Positions 49,581-58,434 are shown, counted from the stretch's first letter. The stretch is DNA of 64,000 nucleotides from an uncultured Eubacteriales bacterium (GCA_902776285.1 CACYPK010000002.1:1-64000), one strand, 5' to 3'. Made by a program: numbers and translations. Notes: generated by a model not told the origin, from the letters alone.

Positions 49581-49610
49581 CAGGATCCGCGGACACGGAA
49601 AGAGGAGACC

Positions 49611-50555
49611 ATGAAGAAGAAGGACAACGGCATAGTCGTCATCGGAGCGGCATTCGTGGATATAAAGGGGTACCCCTACACACAGTATATACCGGGAGGC
49701 CGTAATGCCGGACATGTCGTAGAGGTACACGGCGGCGTTGCCCGCAATATCGTTGAGGACATTGCCAACGTAGAACTCAGACCGACGTTCGTGACCGTGG
49801 TCGACCCTAAAGGCATAAGCAATGACGTGGTCGAGAAACTGGCCAAGCATAAAGTCAACGTTGATTACATCAAGCGTTCGGAGGGCGGTCTCGGCACATG
49901 GCTCGCCGTCTTCGACAACGGCGGCGATGTAGTGGCATCCATCTCCAAGCGCCCGGATATTTCAAGGATAGAGGACATCCTTGACGAAAAGGGTGACGAA
50001 ATATTCAAATACGCGGACAGCATAGCGGTGGAATTCGATGTGGACGTGCCTGTCCTGAAGCGCGCCATTTCTCTCGCGGAGAAGCACGGCAAGGAAGTCT
50101 ATGCGGTAGTATCCAATATGTCTATCGCCATGGAGCGCAGGGATCTGCTCCATCATATTGCTTGCCTCGTCTGCAACATTGAAGAAGCCGGACTGCTTTT
50201 CTCTGAGGAATATGAAGGTGTCGCTCCGGATGAGATGAGCGATATCCTCTTTACCAAGATATCCCAGGCGAAGATACCCGCGATGGTAGTCACGATGGGC
50301 AGCGAAGGCGCGGTGTATGCGTCTCTTGACGGCACAAAGGGACATTGCCCGGCGCCGAAGACAGAAGTAAGGGACACGACAGGCGCGGGCGACGCGTTCT
50401 TCTCGGGAGTTACCATTGGTCTGACATACGGAAAGACACTTGGCGAGGCTTGCTCGATAGGCACAAGACTTGCGAATTCGGTCATAGTCACCGATGAAAA
50501 CATCTGCCCGAGATTCCTTCCGGCTGAGTTCGGACTTGAGGTGAACAAGGAATAA
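49611..50555 (+). CDS. PfkB-family sugar/nucleoside kinase
   Basis: A 314-residue ribokinase-fold kinase. The C-terminal signature with the catalytic Asp is DTTGAGDAFFSGVTIGLTYG near residue 262, and the N-terminal glycine motif is PGGRNAGHVVEVHGGVARNIVEDIA, near residues 28-50. The neighbouring gene does not show the substrate. The sequence resembles pseudouridine-kinase- or ribokinase-like clostridial proteins, without enough to choose. It has its own AGAGGAG site and ends in a strong terminator. Confidence 0.88.
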   Translation: MKKKDNGIVVIGAAFVDIKGYPYTQYIPGGRNAGHVVEVHGGVARNIVEDIANVELRPTFVTVVDPKGISNDVVEKLAKHKVNVDYIKRSEGGLGTWLAVFDNGGDVVASISKRPDISRIEDILDEKGDEIFKYADSIAVEFDVDVPVLKRAISLAEKHGKEVYAVVSNMSIAMERRDLLHHIACLVCNIEEAGLLFSEEYEGVAPDEMSDILFTKISQAKIPAMVVTMGSEGAVYASLDGTKGHCPAPKTEVRDTTGAGDAFFSGVTIGLTYGKTLGEACSIGTRLANSVIVTDENICPRFLPAEFGLEVNKE

Positions 50556-50569
50556 TACAGCAGTTAACA

Positions 50570-50596
50570 ATGCGGCGCGGAAGCGCCGCATTTTTT
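50570..50596 (+). terminator. Terminator of the PfkB kinase gene
   Basis: ATGCGGCGC pairs with GCGCCGCAT across a GGAA tetraloop, followed by six T. Confidence 0.93.
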
Positions 50597-50641
50597 CATT
50601 GATAAAAAACATAGAAAAGCAGAGAAATAGACCCTTTTCCC

Positions 50642-50670
50642 TTGCGGTAAACAGGCCTCAATGATACAAT
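50642..50670 (+). promoter_or_regulatory. Promoter of the TetR/Fe-S flavoprotein operon
   Basis: TTGCGG, 17 bases, TACAAT with a TG one base before the hexamer (TGaTACAAT). In the leader GGAAAC (50680-50685) can pair with GTTTCC (50701-50706). Confidence 0.6.
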
Positions 50671-50753
50671 CGAGAATGGGAAACGATGACTACCTGCAAA
50701 GTTTCCTACCGCGTCCGGGAAGGGTAATTAAAAAAGGACAAAAGGTGAAATAA

Positions 50754-51326
50754 ATGGCTTCAAATAATGAACTCAGAGTCCGCATCCTTGATGAGGCTGC
50801 GAGACAGTTTGACAAAAAAGGCATCAAATTCACGATGGATGATCTTGCCCGCGCTCTCGGTATGAGCAAGAAGACCATATACATGGTTTTCGAGGACAAA
50901 AGGCAGATCATGACAGACACGATCGACCGTTTCTTTGAAGACGCTTTCGCTCAGGAGCAGGAGATCCTGAATGATGAATCCATCGGCGTTGTCGAGAAAC
51001 TGAGACGCATTATCGGCTCGGTCCCTGAACGGTACACTCAGAACGATCTCACACAGCTCTATGTGCTTAAGGAAAAATATCCTTCAGTATACAGACACTG
51101 GCAGCGCTGCCGCGAGAACTACTGGAACAGCGTTCAGATGCTTCTCAACAAGGGCATAGAAGAGGGCTTTTTCAGACCTGTGTCACTGCCTATACTCAAG
51201 ACGATGTTCCAGTCGACTATTGAGCAGTTCTTCCAGAATGACGTACTCATCAAGAACCACATCTCATACAGGGAAGCCCTTGATGAGGTCGCGTCCATCC
51301 TTGTGACGGGGATCATAAATATTTAG
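50754..51326 (+). CDS. TetR/AcrR-family transcriptional regulator
   Basis: A 190-residue TetR protein: the N-terminal HTH KGIKFTMDDLARALGMSKKTIYMVFEDKRQIM covers about residues 21-54, and the C-terminal helices carry no recognisable ligand motif. It is 80 bases upstream of the 930-residue Fe-S flavoprotein and in the same direction, so it probably regulates that gene or the hypA-like gene behind it. No perfect palindrome stands out at its promoter, unlike the TetR gene at 37.5 kb. Confidence 0.88.
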   Translation: MASNNELRVRILDEAARQFDKKGIKFTMDDLARALGMSKKTIYMVFEDKRQIMTDTIDRFFEDAFAQEQEILNDESIGVVEKLRRIIGSVPERYTQNDLTQLYVLKEKYPSVYRHWQRCRENYWNSVQMLLNKGIEEGFFRPVSLPILKTMFQSTIEQFFQNDVLIKNHISYREALDEVASILVTGIINI

Positions 51327-51406
51327 TTTGGTAAGCAGCCCGCTGAGGGCACCACAGATAAAAGAGTTTATAAAGTAGTTATTGTAAGAGAAAGAGAGGG
51401 AAAAGT

Positions 51407-54199
51407 ATGGCAAAAAAGGCTAAACAGCTGAGCCACGACGAGAAGATCTTCAAACTCACGAAGATCATCACTGACCGTAAAGAGATCCTCCTCGGACTTG
51501 AGAAGCCGTCAAAGGATTCTCCTGAGTATTGGGGATTCGACTGCGGCTATCAGTACGTTGTCAGGAGATACGGCAAGGACATCGCAGAGGACTGCCTCGA
51601 CACAGCTCTCGTGATGGGAAAGCGTAAGCCTAAGACTTTCGCGAAGATGAAAGAACTGACAGGCTATGATGACGATCATCTGAAGACAGTTCTTGAAGCT
51701 CTGGGACAGTTTGGTCTCGTAGAGTGGAACAACGAGAACGAGGACGGCAAGAACCCTCAGCACGAGAGACGTTACGTGCTTGACATGTTCGTACCGGGCG
51801 CCGCTGAGATCATGGTCATGAGAGACCAGATCATGTGCGAGACACCTGAGATCGCTGACTTCTTCGAGAGAATGACATATCTGCCGCTTGCGGGCATCAC
51901 TCAGATGGTAGGCAAGGGCGGAAACGGTATCGGAATGCACGTCATCCCGGTAGAGAAGGCTATCCCTGCTGAGTGCGAGTCGCTCGACATCGAGCACATC
52001 TCATATTGGCTCAAGAAATATGAAGGCCAGATCGGTCTCGGAATCTGCTCCTGCCGTAAGCAGCAGACAGAGAGAGGCGAGGGCTCCGGAGATATCATGC
52101 AGTACTGGTGCATGGGTCTCGGCGACTTCGCTGACTACTGCAAAGAGTCCGGCATGGGCTATGACATCACTTATGAAGAAGCTCTCGAAGTACTCGAGAA
52201 GGCTGAAGAAAAGGGCTATGTACACCAGGTCACAAACATCGACGGCGAGAACAAGATCTTCGCGATTTGCAACTGCGCGGTCGGCGTCTGCAACGCTCTG
52301 AGAACATCACAGCTCTTCAACACACCAAACCTTTCAGCTTCCGCATACGCATCCGAGGTCGACGCAGAGAAGTGCGTTGCCTGCGGCAAGTGCGTAGAGG
52401 TCTGCCCGGCAGGCGCTGTCAGACTCGGACAGAAGCTCTGCACAAAGCACGGCGAGATCGAATATCCGAAGCAGGAGCTGCCTGACAGCAACTTCTGGCC
52501 TGAAGATAAGTGGAACTGGAACTACAAGAACGAGAACGGCGTCATCCAGACATGGCCTACAGGTACAGCGCCATGCAAGGCTGCCTGCCCGCTCCACATC
52601 GCTATTCAGGGTTACATCGACATGGCCAGCAGAGGAGAGTACAACGAAGCTCTCAAGCTGATCAAGAGAGACAACCCGTTCCCTGCAGTATGCGGCGCCA
52701 TCTGCCATAAGTACTGCGAGCTCGAGTGCACAAGAGGCACAGTTGATGACGCTCTGGCTATCGACGATATCAAGGCGTTCATCGCTGCCAAGGATCTCGA
52801 AGATGATCACAAGTACATCCCGCCGATGGTTTCGACCACAAGAGAACCGTTCGACCAGAAGATCGGTATCGTAGGTTCGGGCCCTGCAGGACTTTCCTGC
52901 GCTTACTTCCTGGCTATCGAGGGCTACAAGCCTGTAGTATTCGAGAAGCAGGAGATGCCTGGCGGAATGATGACACTCGGCATTCCTAACTTCAGACTCG
53001 ACAAGAAAGTCGTTAACGCTGAGATCGAGATCCTCAAGGCCATGGGCGTTGAGATCAGATGCGGCGTAGAAGTCGGCAAGGACGTTACATTCCAGTCCCT
53101 GAGAGAAGAAGGCTTCAAGGGCTTCTTCGTGGGAACAGGACTCCAGGCATGCGGCAAGCTGGGAATCCCTGGCGACGACGCTAAGGGAGTCATCGGCGGC
53201 GTTGACTATGTCAAGAGCGTAACACTCGGCAAGGCCAAGAAACTCTCCGGCGACGTAGTAGTCATCGGCGGCGGAAACATCGGAGCCGACGTAGCTCGTA
53301 CAGCTATCCGTCAGGGCGCTAAGAGCGTACACCTGTACTGCCTCGAGTCCTATGACGAGATGCCTATGGGCGAAGAGGATCAGGAATTCCTCAAGAACGA
53401 AGGCATCGTTATCCACGATGGCTGGGGACAGACTGAAGTCGTTACAAAGGACGGCAAGGTTGCCGGCATCAAGTTCAGAAAGTGCGTCAGCGTCAAGAAC
53501 GCGGAGGGCAGATTCGACCCTAAGTTCGACGACAGCGAGACAACAGAGCAGAAGTGCAGCACAGTGCTGTTCTCCATCGGCCAGAAGCCTGATTACGGCA
53601 AACTGTTCGAAGGAACAAAGGTCGAACTCACACCGAGAGGATTCATCGTTGCTGACCCTGTCACACTGCAGACAGCAGAGCCTGACATCTTCGCGGGCGG
53701 CGACTCCGTAAGCGGACAGAAGTTCGTTGTTGACGCTCTCGCGATGGGACGTGAAGGCGCTGTATCGCTCCATAGATTCGTGAACAAGGGACAGCATCTC
53801 ATGATCCACAGAAATACGCGCAACTTCACACCGCTCAACAAGGACGAGATCGTACTCCCTGCAAATGAGTACAAGAAGCCTGCCCGTCAGATCAGAGAGA
53901 TCGACGAGAGCAAGAAGCTCACAATGGATTACGAGATCAAGCAGTTCAGCGAAGAGCAGATCAAGAAGGAAGCTGAGAGATGCCTCAAGTGCGGACGCAG
54001 TGTAGTTGATCAGAACAAGTGCATCGGCTGCGGAATGTGCACGGTACAGTGCAAGTTCGACGCCATCCACCTGATCCGCCGTCCGGACGGAGACCTGTAC
54101 TCCAGAATGATGCGCGCAGAAGATAAGTTCATCGGAATCGGCAAGAACATGCCTACAAGAGTGGCCGGCATCATCAAGAAGAAAGTTGCAGGCAGATAA
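51407..54199 (+). CDS. Large Fe-S/FAD oxidoreductase (GltD-like core, multi-ferredoxin)
   Basis: A 930-residue soluble protein. Residues 1-150 are helical and may form a winged-helix-like domain. Residues 210-300 carry cysteines in GICSCRKQ and AICNCAVGVCNALR. A ferredoxin site is at about 323 (CVACGKCVEVCPAGAV). From about 389 a GltB-small-subunit-like Fe-S region (CKAACPLHIAIQG, then CGAICHKYCELECTRG) leads into the FAD site GIVGSGPAGLSCAYFLA (about 484), the NAD(P) site VVVIGGGNIGADVA (about 617), and the C-terminal flavin motif. A last ferredoxin-like pair is at about 858-882 (CLKCGRS, CIGCGMCTVQC). Homologues are annotated as FAD-dependent oxidoreductases of anaerobes. Electron bifurcation or ferredoxin:NAD(P) transfer is inference. 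Strong expression is suggested by uniform codon use. Confidence 0.85.
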   Translation: MAKKAKQLSHDEKIFKLTKIITDRKEILLGLEKPSKDSPEYWGFDCGYQYVVRRYGKDIAEDCLDTALVMGKRKPKTFAKMKELTGYDDDHLKTVLEALGQFGLVEWNNENEDGKNPQHERRYVLDMFVPGAAEIMVMRDQIMCETPEIADFFERMTYLPLAGITQMVGKGGNGIGMHVIPVEKAIPAECESLDIEHISYWLKKYEGQIGLGICSCRKQQTERGEGSGDIMQYWCMGLGDFADYCKESGMGYDITYEEALEVLEKAEEKGYVHQVTNIDGENKIFAICNCAVGVCNALRTSQLFNTPNLSASAYASEVDAEKCVACGKCVEVCPAGAVRLGQKLCTKHGEIEYPKQELPDSNFWPEDKWNWNYKNENGVIQTWPTGTAPCKAACPLHIAIQGYIDMASRGEYNEALKLIKRDNPFPAVCGAICHKYCELECTRGTVDDALAIDDIKAFIAAKDLEDDHKYIPPMVSTTREPFDQKIGIVGSGPAGLSCAYFLAIEGYKPVVFEKQEMPGGMMTLGIPNFRLDKKVVNAEIEILKAMGVEIRCGVEVGKDVTFQSLREEGFKGFFVGTGLQACGKLGIPGDDAKGVIGGVDYVKSVTLGKAKKLSGDVVVIGGGNIGADVARTAIRQGAKSVHLYCLESYDEMPMGEEDQEFLKNEGIVIHDGWGQTEVVTKDGKVAGIKFRKCVSVKNAEGRFDPKFDDSETTEQKCSTVLFSIGQKPDYGKLFEGTKVELTPRGFIVADPVTLQTAEPDIFAGGDSVSGQKFVVDALAMGREGAVSLHRFVNKGQHLMIHRNTRNFTPLNKDEIVLPANEYKKPARQIREIDESKKLTMDYEIKQFSEEQIKKEAERCLKCGRSVVDQNKCIGCGMCTVQCKFDAIHLIRRPDGDLYSRMMRAEDKFIGIGKNMPTRVAGIIKKKVAGR

Positions 54200-54216
54200 A
54201 GGACGAATAAAAGTTT

Positions 54217-54621
54217 ATGCATGAACTTGGACTTGTAAATTATGTAGTAAAAGAGGTCAGCAAGATCGCCGAGGAGAACAACGTCAGCAAGATCAGCTCT
54301 GTCACTCTCGAATTCGGTGAAGTCTCGGGAATAGTTTCATCATATCTCTATGATTACTGGAACTGGTACACCAAGAAATACCCGCTGTTCGAGGGCTCAA
54401 AGCTCAAATGCGAAGAGATACCTGCTGTCACATGGTGTGACAATTGCAAGATCACTTATTCGACGGTTCAGTACGGTAAGACCTGCCCGCACTGCGGCAG
54501 CGGCAAGACATGGCTGCTTCGCGGCAATGAGATGCGCATCAAGGAAGTCGAGGTCATAGACCCGGCTGCTGAGAATGACGAAGAAGTAGTGGCAGAGTTT
54601 TCCGGCGAATACAGGCCTTAG
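54217..54621 (+). CDS. hypA: HypA/HybF-like nickel chaperone
   Basis: A 134-residue protein with the HypA N-terminus MHELGLVNYVVKEV, where Met1-His2-Glu3 forms the nickel site, and a zinc ribbon with CDNC near residue 72 and CPHCGSG near 91. HypA delivers Ni to [NiFe]-hydrogenase or urease. No hydrogenase, HypB or urease gene is in the window. The protein is longer than usual (about 115) by a C-terminal acidic tail. It lies 17 bases behind the Fe-S flavoprotein, which is an unusual partner. Confidence 0.85.
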   Translation: MHELGLVNYVVKEVSKIAEENNVSKISSVTLEFGEVSGIVSSYLYDYWNWYTKKYPLFEGSKLKCEEIPAVTWCDNCKITYSTVQYGKTCPHCGSGKTWLLRGNEMRIKEVEVIDPAAENDEEVVAEFSGEYRP

Positions 54622-54651
54622 CGGCAGCTGCCTTTAATGGAGGAGTTTAAA

Positions 54652-54846
54652 ATGACCAAACAGGAAATGCGTAACATCAAGGAATCTCTCAATGTTGAGA
54701 TGTTCAAGATGAACTACAAGGCCGGCGTCCGTCTTCCTCAGCTCGAGGCATTCTTTGCGGGAGATGACAATGCTCTCGACGAAAAGGCTCTCGAAAGACT
54801 TGAGAAGATGCTCGCCAGCGAGGTAAAAAAGAGCAGAAAGAAATAA
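54652..54846 (+). CDS. Small hypothetical protein before the structured RNA
   Basis: A 64-residue, Lys/Glu-rich, probably helical protein starting MTKQEMRNIKESLNVEMF and ending in a basic cluster (KKSRKK). A strong GGAGG site lies eight bases before the ATG at 54652. I do not recognise it. It is 30 bases after hypA and immediately before the structured RNA, so it could be part of the same transcript. The basic tail suggests nucleic acid or ribosome contact, as inference only. Confidence 0.65.
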   Translation: MTKQEMRNIKESLNVEMFKMNYKAGVRLPQLEAFFAGDDNALDEKALERLEKMLASEVKKSRKK

Positions 54847-54849
54847 GTG

Positions 54850-55070
54850 CTCGCGGATATCAGCATCCGCAAAAAAATCGTGAATAGCTCGCAGCCATGT
54901 TCGTGGTTGAAAGTCCAGGCCAGATACGGGCAAAGGGACCCACGTAAGCAGCGCGCAGGAAGCGGCTGTGATCATGGCGTATCTTAGAAGTAAGTCCTCC
55001 GCAAAGCGGGTCAAGGCAGGTGTGGGGTCAAAGACCAGGTCGAGTGGCTGCGAGGCTAATCATTTAAAAA
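54850..55070 (+). ncRNA. Structured non-coding RNA, probable raiA motif
   Basis: The core is closed by 54885-54897 (TAGCTCGCAGCCA) pairing with 55045-55058, thirteen base pairs with one bulged G. Inside are CGTGG/CCACG (54902/54940) with GTCC/GGAC, a long-range AGATACG (54922-54928) with CGTATCT (54978-54984), and the small hairpins CTTA/TAAG (54983), CCGC-AAA-GCGG (54999) and GGTC-AAA-GACC (55026). A GCGGAT/ATCCGC hairpin precedes it (54853-54870). Some of these helices are mutually compatible only as pseudoknots. Size (about 200 nt) and position upstream of the hpf/raiA gene match the raiA RNA motif of Clostridia. I name it by context and size, not by alignment. Confidence 0.65.
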
Positions 55071-55088
55071 GCTAAGGGAGGAAACATA

Positions 55089-55331
55089 ATGAGTATAATG
55101 CAAGATCCTACCATGAATATCCCGATGGAAGAGCTTGAGCTTATTCTTGCAGGTATTTCTGATGACGGAAAGATCAGCAAAGAGGCAGAGAAGGCTCTCC
55201 TCGCCAGAATCGAAGAGGGGAAAGCCAGGGGCTTCATCAACGAAATGGGAGAAGTCAAGAGACAGCTCAGATGCAAGCTCGGTCCTGCAGAGGGAAAGAA
55301 GATCGCGGACGCAGTCGATAAGCTGTGGTAA
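55089..55331 (+). CDS. Small hypothetical protein between the RNA and hpf
   Basis: An 80-residue helical protein with strong ribosome-binding site GGGAGG. The sequence MNIPMEELELILAGISDDGKISKEAEKALL, then VKRQLRCKLGPAEGKKIADAVDKLW, resembles no family I can name. It begins about 20 bases after the structured RNA and ends 46 bases before the terminator at 55377, so RNA and gene share a transcript end. Codon use matches neighbours. A role linked to the RNA is possible but unproven. Confidence 0.7.
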   Translation: MSIMQDPTMNIPMEELELILAGISDDGKISKEAEKALLARIEEGKARGFINEMGEVKRQLRCKLGPAEGKKIADAVDKLW

Positions 55332-55376
55332 GCGGAGAACCGGACCTAAAGGTTGCGATTCTTAAAATATCTATAT

Positions 55377-55414
55377 ATTGTGTGCTCCTTCACAGAAGGA
55401 GCACACAATTTTTG
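55377..55414 (+). terminator. Strong terminator before hpf
   Basis: TTGTGTGCTCCTTC pairs with GAAGGAGCACACAA, 14 perfect base pairs with loop ACA, followed by five T. It separates the RNA/small-protein unit from hpf. Confidence 0.94.
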
Positions 55415-55423
55415 TCTATCTTG

Positions 55424-55432
55424 TGTTACAAT
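55424..55432 (+). promoter_or_regulatory. Extended -10 promoter of hpf
   Basis: TGtTACAAT directly downstream of the terminator, 37 bases before the hpf ATG, with no clear -35. Confidence 0.45.
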
Positions 55433-55468
55433 AAGTTAGGAAAATATGACATCAGGAGGATAAGCGAT

Positions 55469-56002
55469 ATGAAGATCAATATTTCATCAAAGAATTATCC
55501 AATGAGCGAAAAGCTCAGCAACTACATCGAGAAAAAACTCGAAAAGATCGGCAAATATTTTGACGAAGACACAACAGCCAACATAGTCGTATCGAAGCTC
55601 AGAGAGACTCCGAAGTTTGAGGCGACGATCAACGCGAAACAGGCTGTACTCAGAGCCGAGATGGCCAATGACAGCATCTATGACGCTGTGGACCTGGTTA
55701 CTGATAAACTCGAGTACCAGATGAGCAAGCTCAAGGGCAAACTCGAATCCAGATACAAAGAAAACAAGGCGCTCAAGCTCGAATTCGTACCGGAACCTGA
55801 AGAAGAAGATTTCGAAGAAGAGATGGCCATCGTCAGAAGAAAGCAGGTTGAGCTCAGCCCTATGGTCGCAGAAGAAGCGATACTTCAGATGGAGATGCTC
55901 GGCCACGACTTTTTCGTGTTCCTCGACATGGATACAGATGATGTCAGCGTAGTATATAAGCGTAAGGGCAACGCTTACGGACTTATTGAGACCAAGAGAT
56001 AG
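55469..56002 (+). CDS. hpf: Ribosome hibernation promoting factor, long form (HPF/RaiA)
   Basis: A 177-residue long-form HPF that binds the 30S decoding region and dimerises 70S into 100S ribosomes in stationary phase. The N-terminal domain (MKINISSKNYPMSEKLSNYIEKKLEKI, to about residue 100) is followed by a Glu-rich linker and the C-terminal dimerisation domain (VRRKQVELSPMVAEEAILQMEMLGHDFFVF; about 118-177). I start at the ATG at 55469 after AGGAGG. It has its own promoter after a terminator. The LCP gene follows in 11 bases. Confidence 0.95.
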   Translation: MKINISSKNYPMSEKLSNYIEKKLEKIGKYFDEDTTANIVVSKLRETPKFEATINAKQAVLRAEMANDSIYDAVDLVTDKLEYQMSKLKGKLESRYKENKALKLEFVPEPEEEDFEEEMAIVRRKQVELSPMVAEEAILQMEMLGHDFFVFLDMDTDDVSVVYKRKGNAYGLIETKR

Positions 56003-56013
56003 GAAACGCGCTT

Positions 56014-57564
56014 ATGGCAAATAACGACTGGGATCTCGACGATCTTCTGGATTTCCACTACGATAACGGGAGCCCGGATAAAAATAAAGATTTTGAGATA
56101 TTAGATGAACTTCAAAAAAAGCCGGAACCTCAGAAGCCGGATCCCGTAAAGGGACTCGGCAGGGATTTTGATGCTTATGATGAGTACAGACGCTACGAGC
56201 AGCTGAGGCATAAAAAAGTTGAAGACGTTCCGCCAAAGGCTGCCCCTGAGCGTTCGTACGAGCGTTCGCGCAAGCCGCGCGCGCCGATAGAAGAACCGGA
56301 TGAGCCTTCGATATTCCATACTCCTAAAGAGGTAGAGGCTCTCAGGCAGGCGTCGCACGACGCGTACGAAAGATACCGCAGCAACTACGTAAAAGGCAAA
56401 AAGAAGCGCGAAGGCAACGTAAGGGTAAGCAAATTCGACAAGGCGCTGACGATGATATACGTGATCGCCTTTGCGGTGTTTACCCTGTCAATGCTGATCA
56501 TGAACGTTCTGCCGTTCGGCATGGGGGTGCTGCTGTTTGGCGTACTCATACTGCTGAGTCTGGTCATACTGGTACAGACCCGCAAGAAGAGCATCAAAAA
56601 ATGGGGCAAGCGACTGGCCACGCTGCTGGCTGTGGTGATGATCGTGTTCTACGGGATGGGAACGGCGTACGCGCTGGGCACCCTCTCGTTCCTGAGCGGA
56701 AGCTCCGTAGATAATGAGAGCGCCGTTTCGGATGTAACAAGAAAACCGTTCAGTTTCACCATAACGGGTATCGACGTGGACGGTACGATCGATGAAGAGG
56801 GCAGGAGCGACGTCAACATGGTGGTCACGGTCAATCCGGTCACCAATCAGATACTGATGACCTCGATCCCGAGAGACTACGAGATATACATGGCGGAGTT
56901 TGACAATGCTCTCGACAAACTGACACACACGGGATTCTACGGTGTGCAGACCACCATCGGGGCAGAAGAGCAGCTCTTCGATATGGAAATAAACTATTAC
57001 GTGAAGGTCAACTTCACTACCGTTGAGCGGTTCATAGATGCCGTAGGCGGAGTTGACGTGGAATCGGAATATGAATTTAATCCGACCAAGCTCGATACAT
57101 GGACCGTGCATGAAGGCGTGAACCACATGAACGGCGAGCAGGCGCTCGCTTTCGCAAGGGAACGCAAGGCCTTCCCGGACGGTGACCGCCAGAGGATAAA
57201 GAACCAGCAAGCGGTGTTTGAGGCGCTTATCAAGAAGGCGACGAGCAGCCGCACCATGATGCTCAATTACAACAACGTCCTTTCGAGCCTGCGTAATTAT
57301 TTCGAGATGAGCTTCAGCTCGCGCGAGATAAGAAAACTGCTCAAGATGCAGCTCTCAAAAAATCCTGACTGGCATATCTACAAAAATACCGTGACAGGCG
57401 GAGACGACATGCTGCCGACGTATTCGGCGGGCGGAGAATATGCTTATGTGATGTCACAGGATTACGAAAGCATAGAGAACGCGAAGACTCTCATAAACGC
57501 GGTCCTGGAGGGCAGGACGCTTCAAAAGGACGAAGACGGCTACGTGACTGTGATGGAAGAATAA
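56014..57564 (+). CDS. LytR-CpsA-Psr (LCP) family wall-polymer transferase
   Basis: A 516-residue membrane protein that attaches teichoic acids or capsular polymers from lipid carriers to peptidoglycan. A long basic and acidic cytosolic N-terminus (1-145) precedes three close hydrophobic segments (about 148-230), and the LCP domain starts at ITGIDVDGTIDEEGRSDVNMVV (about 250). Conserved pieces are the arginine motif SIPRDYEIYM, VNFTTVERFIDAVGGVDV, and HMNGEQALAFARERKAFPDGD with its catalytic Arg/Asp residues. Relevant to the TagD enzyme at the other end of the window. Confidence 0.92.
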   Translation: MANNDWDLDDLLDFHYDNGSPDKNKDFEILDELQKKPEPQKPDPVKGLGRDFDAYDEYRRYEQLRHKKVEDVPPKAAPERSYERSRKPRAPIEEPDEPSIFHTPKEVEALRQASHDAYERYRSNYVKGKKKREGNVRVSKFDKALTMIYVIAFAVFTLSMLIMNVLPFGMGVLLFGVLILLSLVILVQTRKKSIKKWGKRLATLLAVVMIVFYGMGTAYALGTLSFLSGSSVDNESAVSDVTRKPFSFTITGIDVDGTIDEEGRSDVNMVVTVNPVTNQILMTSIPRDYEIYMAEFDNALDKLTHTGFYGVQTTIGAEEQLFDMEINYYVKVNFTTVERFIDAVGGVDVESEYEFNPTKLDTWTVHEGVNHMNGEQALAFARERKAFPDGDRQRIKNQQAVFEALIKKATSSRTMMLNYNNVLSSLRNYFEMSFSSREIRKLLKMQLSKNPDWHIYKNTVTGGDDMLPTYSAGGEYAYVMSQDYESIENAKTLINAVLEGRTLQKDEDGYVTVMEE

Positions 57565-57594
57565 AGACAGAAGAGTAAAACTGAAAGGAAATCA

Positions 57595-58434
57595 ATGATC
57601 GACAACCTTATGGGAATCCTGATGAGTATCAAGACAACGGATATCATTGATATCGTCGTTGTCGCGTACCTCATTTACAGACTGCTGGGGTTCATAAAAG
57701 AGACCCGCGCGCAGCAGCTGTTCAGAGGCATCCTTTTGATTGTCGCTTTCTTCCTGGTATCCGAGATATTCAATCTGAGCCTGCTGAACTGGCTGTTCAC
57801 AAGACTGATCACAGTAGGACTCATCGCGGTCGTCATACTCTTTCAGCCTGAGATCAGAAGAGGTCTCGAACAGATCGGACGGAGAGGCGTCCTGAGCCGG
57901 CAGTTCAGAGATATGGGTAAAGAAGAGATATATGCCACGGTACACAGGATAGTCGATGCCGTCGACGATTTTTCATCGACGCATACCGGAGCTCTCATGG
58001 CTATAGAGCGCGAGACCATGCTCAATGATATCGCGGAGACCGGTGTAATAATCAACGCTGAAATATCCGTAAGACTTCTCGGAAACCTCTTCTATGAGGG
58101 ATCGCCGCTCCACGACGGAGCGGTCATAATAAGAGGCGACAAGGTATATGCCGCAAGCTGCGTCCTTCCGCTCACGGAAAGACAGAACATAGGCAAGAAC
58201 CTCGGCACGCGCCACAGAGCCGCGCTCGGACTCAGCGAGGTGTCGGACGCTTTTATCATCGTGGTATCCGAGGAGACGGGAGCCATATCTGTCGCTCAGA
58301 ACGGCGAATTCAGAAGGTTTCTCGATCTCAAGACACTCGAGAAGATGCTGCTCGACATCTACATCCCATCCGGCGAAGACAGGGATCTTCTTTCAAGACT
58401 GAGACTCCTGAAAGGAGGCAAAGAGGATGAGTGA
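57595..58434 (+). CDS. cdaA: Diadenylate cyclase CdaA
   Basis: A 279-residue c-di-AMP synthase. Three N-terminal membrane helices (about residues 12-80) are followed by the DAC domain with both signatures, LHDGAVIIRGDKV (DGA) near residue 175 and GTRHRAALGLSE (RHR) near 203. It makes c-di-AMP from two ATP, a signal for potassium, osmolyte and wall homeostasis. The next gene, cdaR, overlaps by eight bases. In most Bacillota glmM follows cdaR directly; here glmM is 2.4 kb further on. AAAGGA site before the ATG. Confidence 0.97.
   Translation: MIDNLMGILMSIKTTDIIDIVVVAYLIYRLLGFIKETRAQQLFRGILLIVAFFLVSEIFNLSLLNWLFTRLITVGLIAVVILFQPEIRRGLEQIGRRGVLSRQFRDMGKEEIYATVHRIVDAVDDFSSTHTGALMAIERETMLNDIAETGVIINAEISVRLLGNLFYEGSPLHDGAVIIRGDKVYAASCVLPLTERQNIGKNLGTRHRAALGLSEVSDAFIIVVSEETGAISVAQNGEFRRFLDLKTLEKMLLDIYIPSGEDRDLLSRLRLLKGGKEDE

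Noticed and set aside
52334..54070. Long open frame on the minus strand (578 codons) opposite the Fe-S flavoprotein gene
   Set aside because: It is the mirror of a highly codon-biased gene, has no ribosome-binding site, and its translation is a low-complexity Leu/Ser/Val mix with no motif.
54878..55058. RNase P RNA, because of the GAAAGTCC and GGGACCCACG stretches
   Set aside because: Other universally conserved RNase P segments (ACAGAA-type and the 3' P4 strand) are missing and the RNA is too short.
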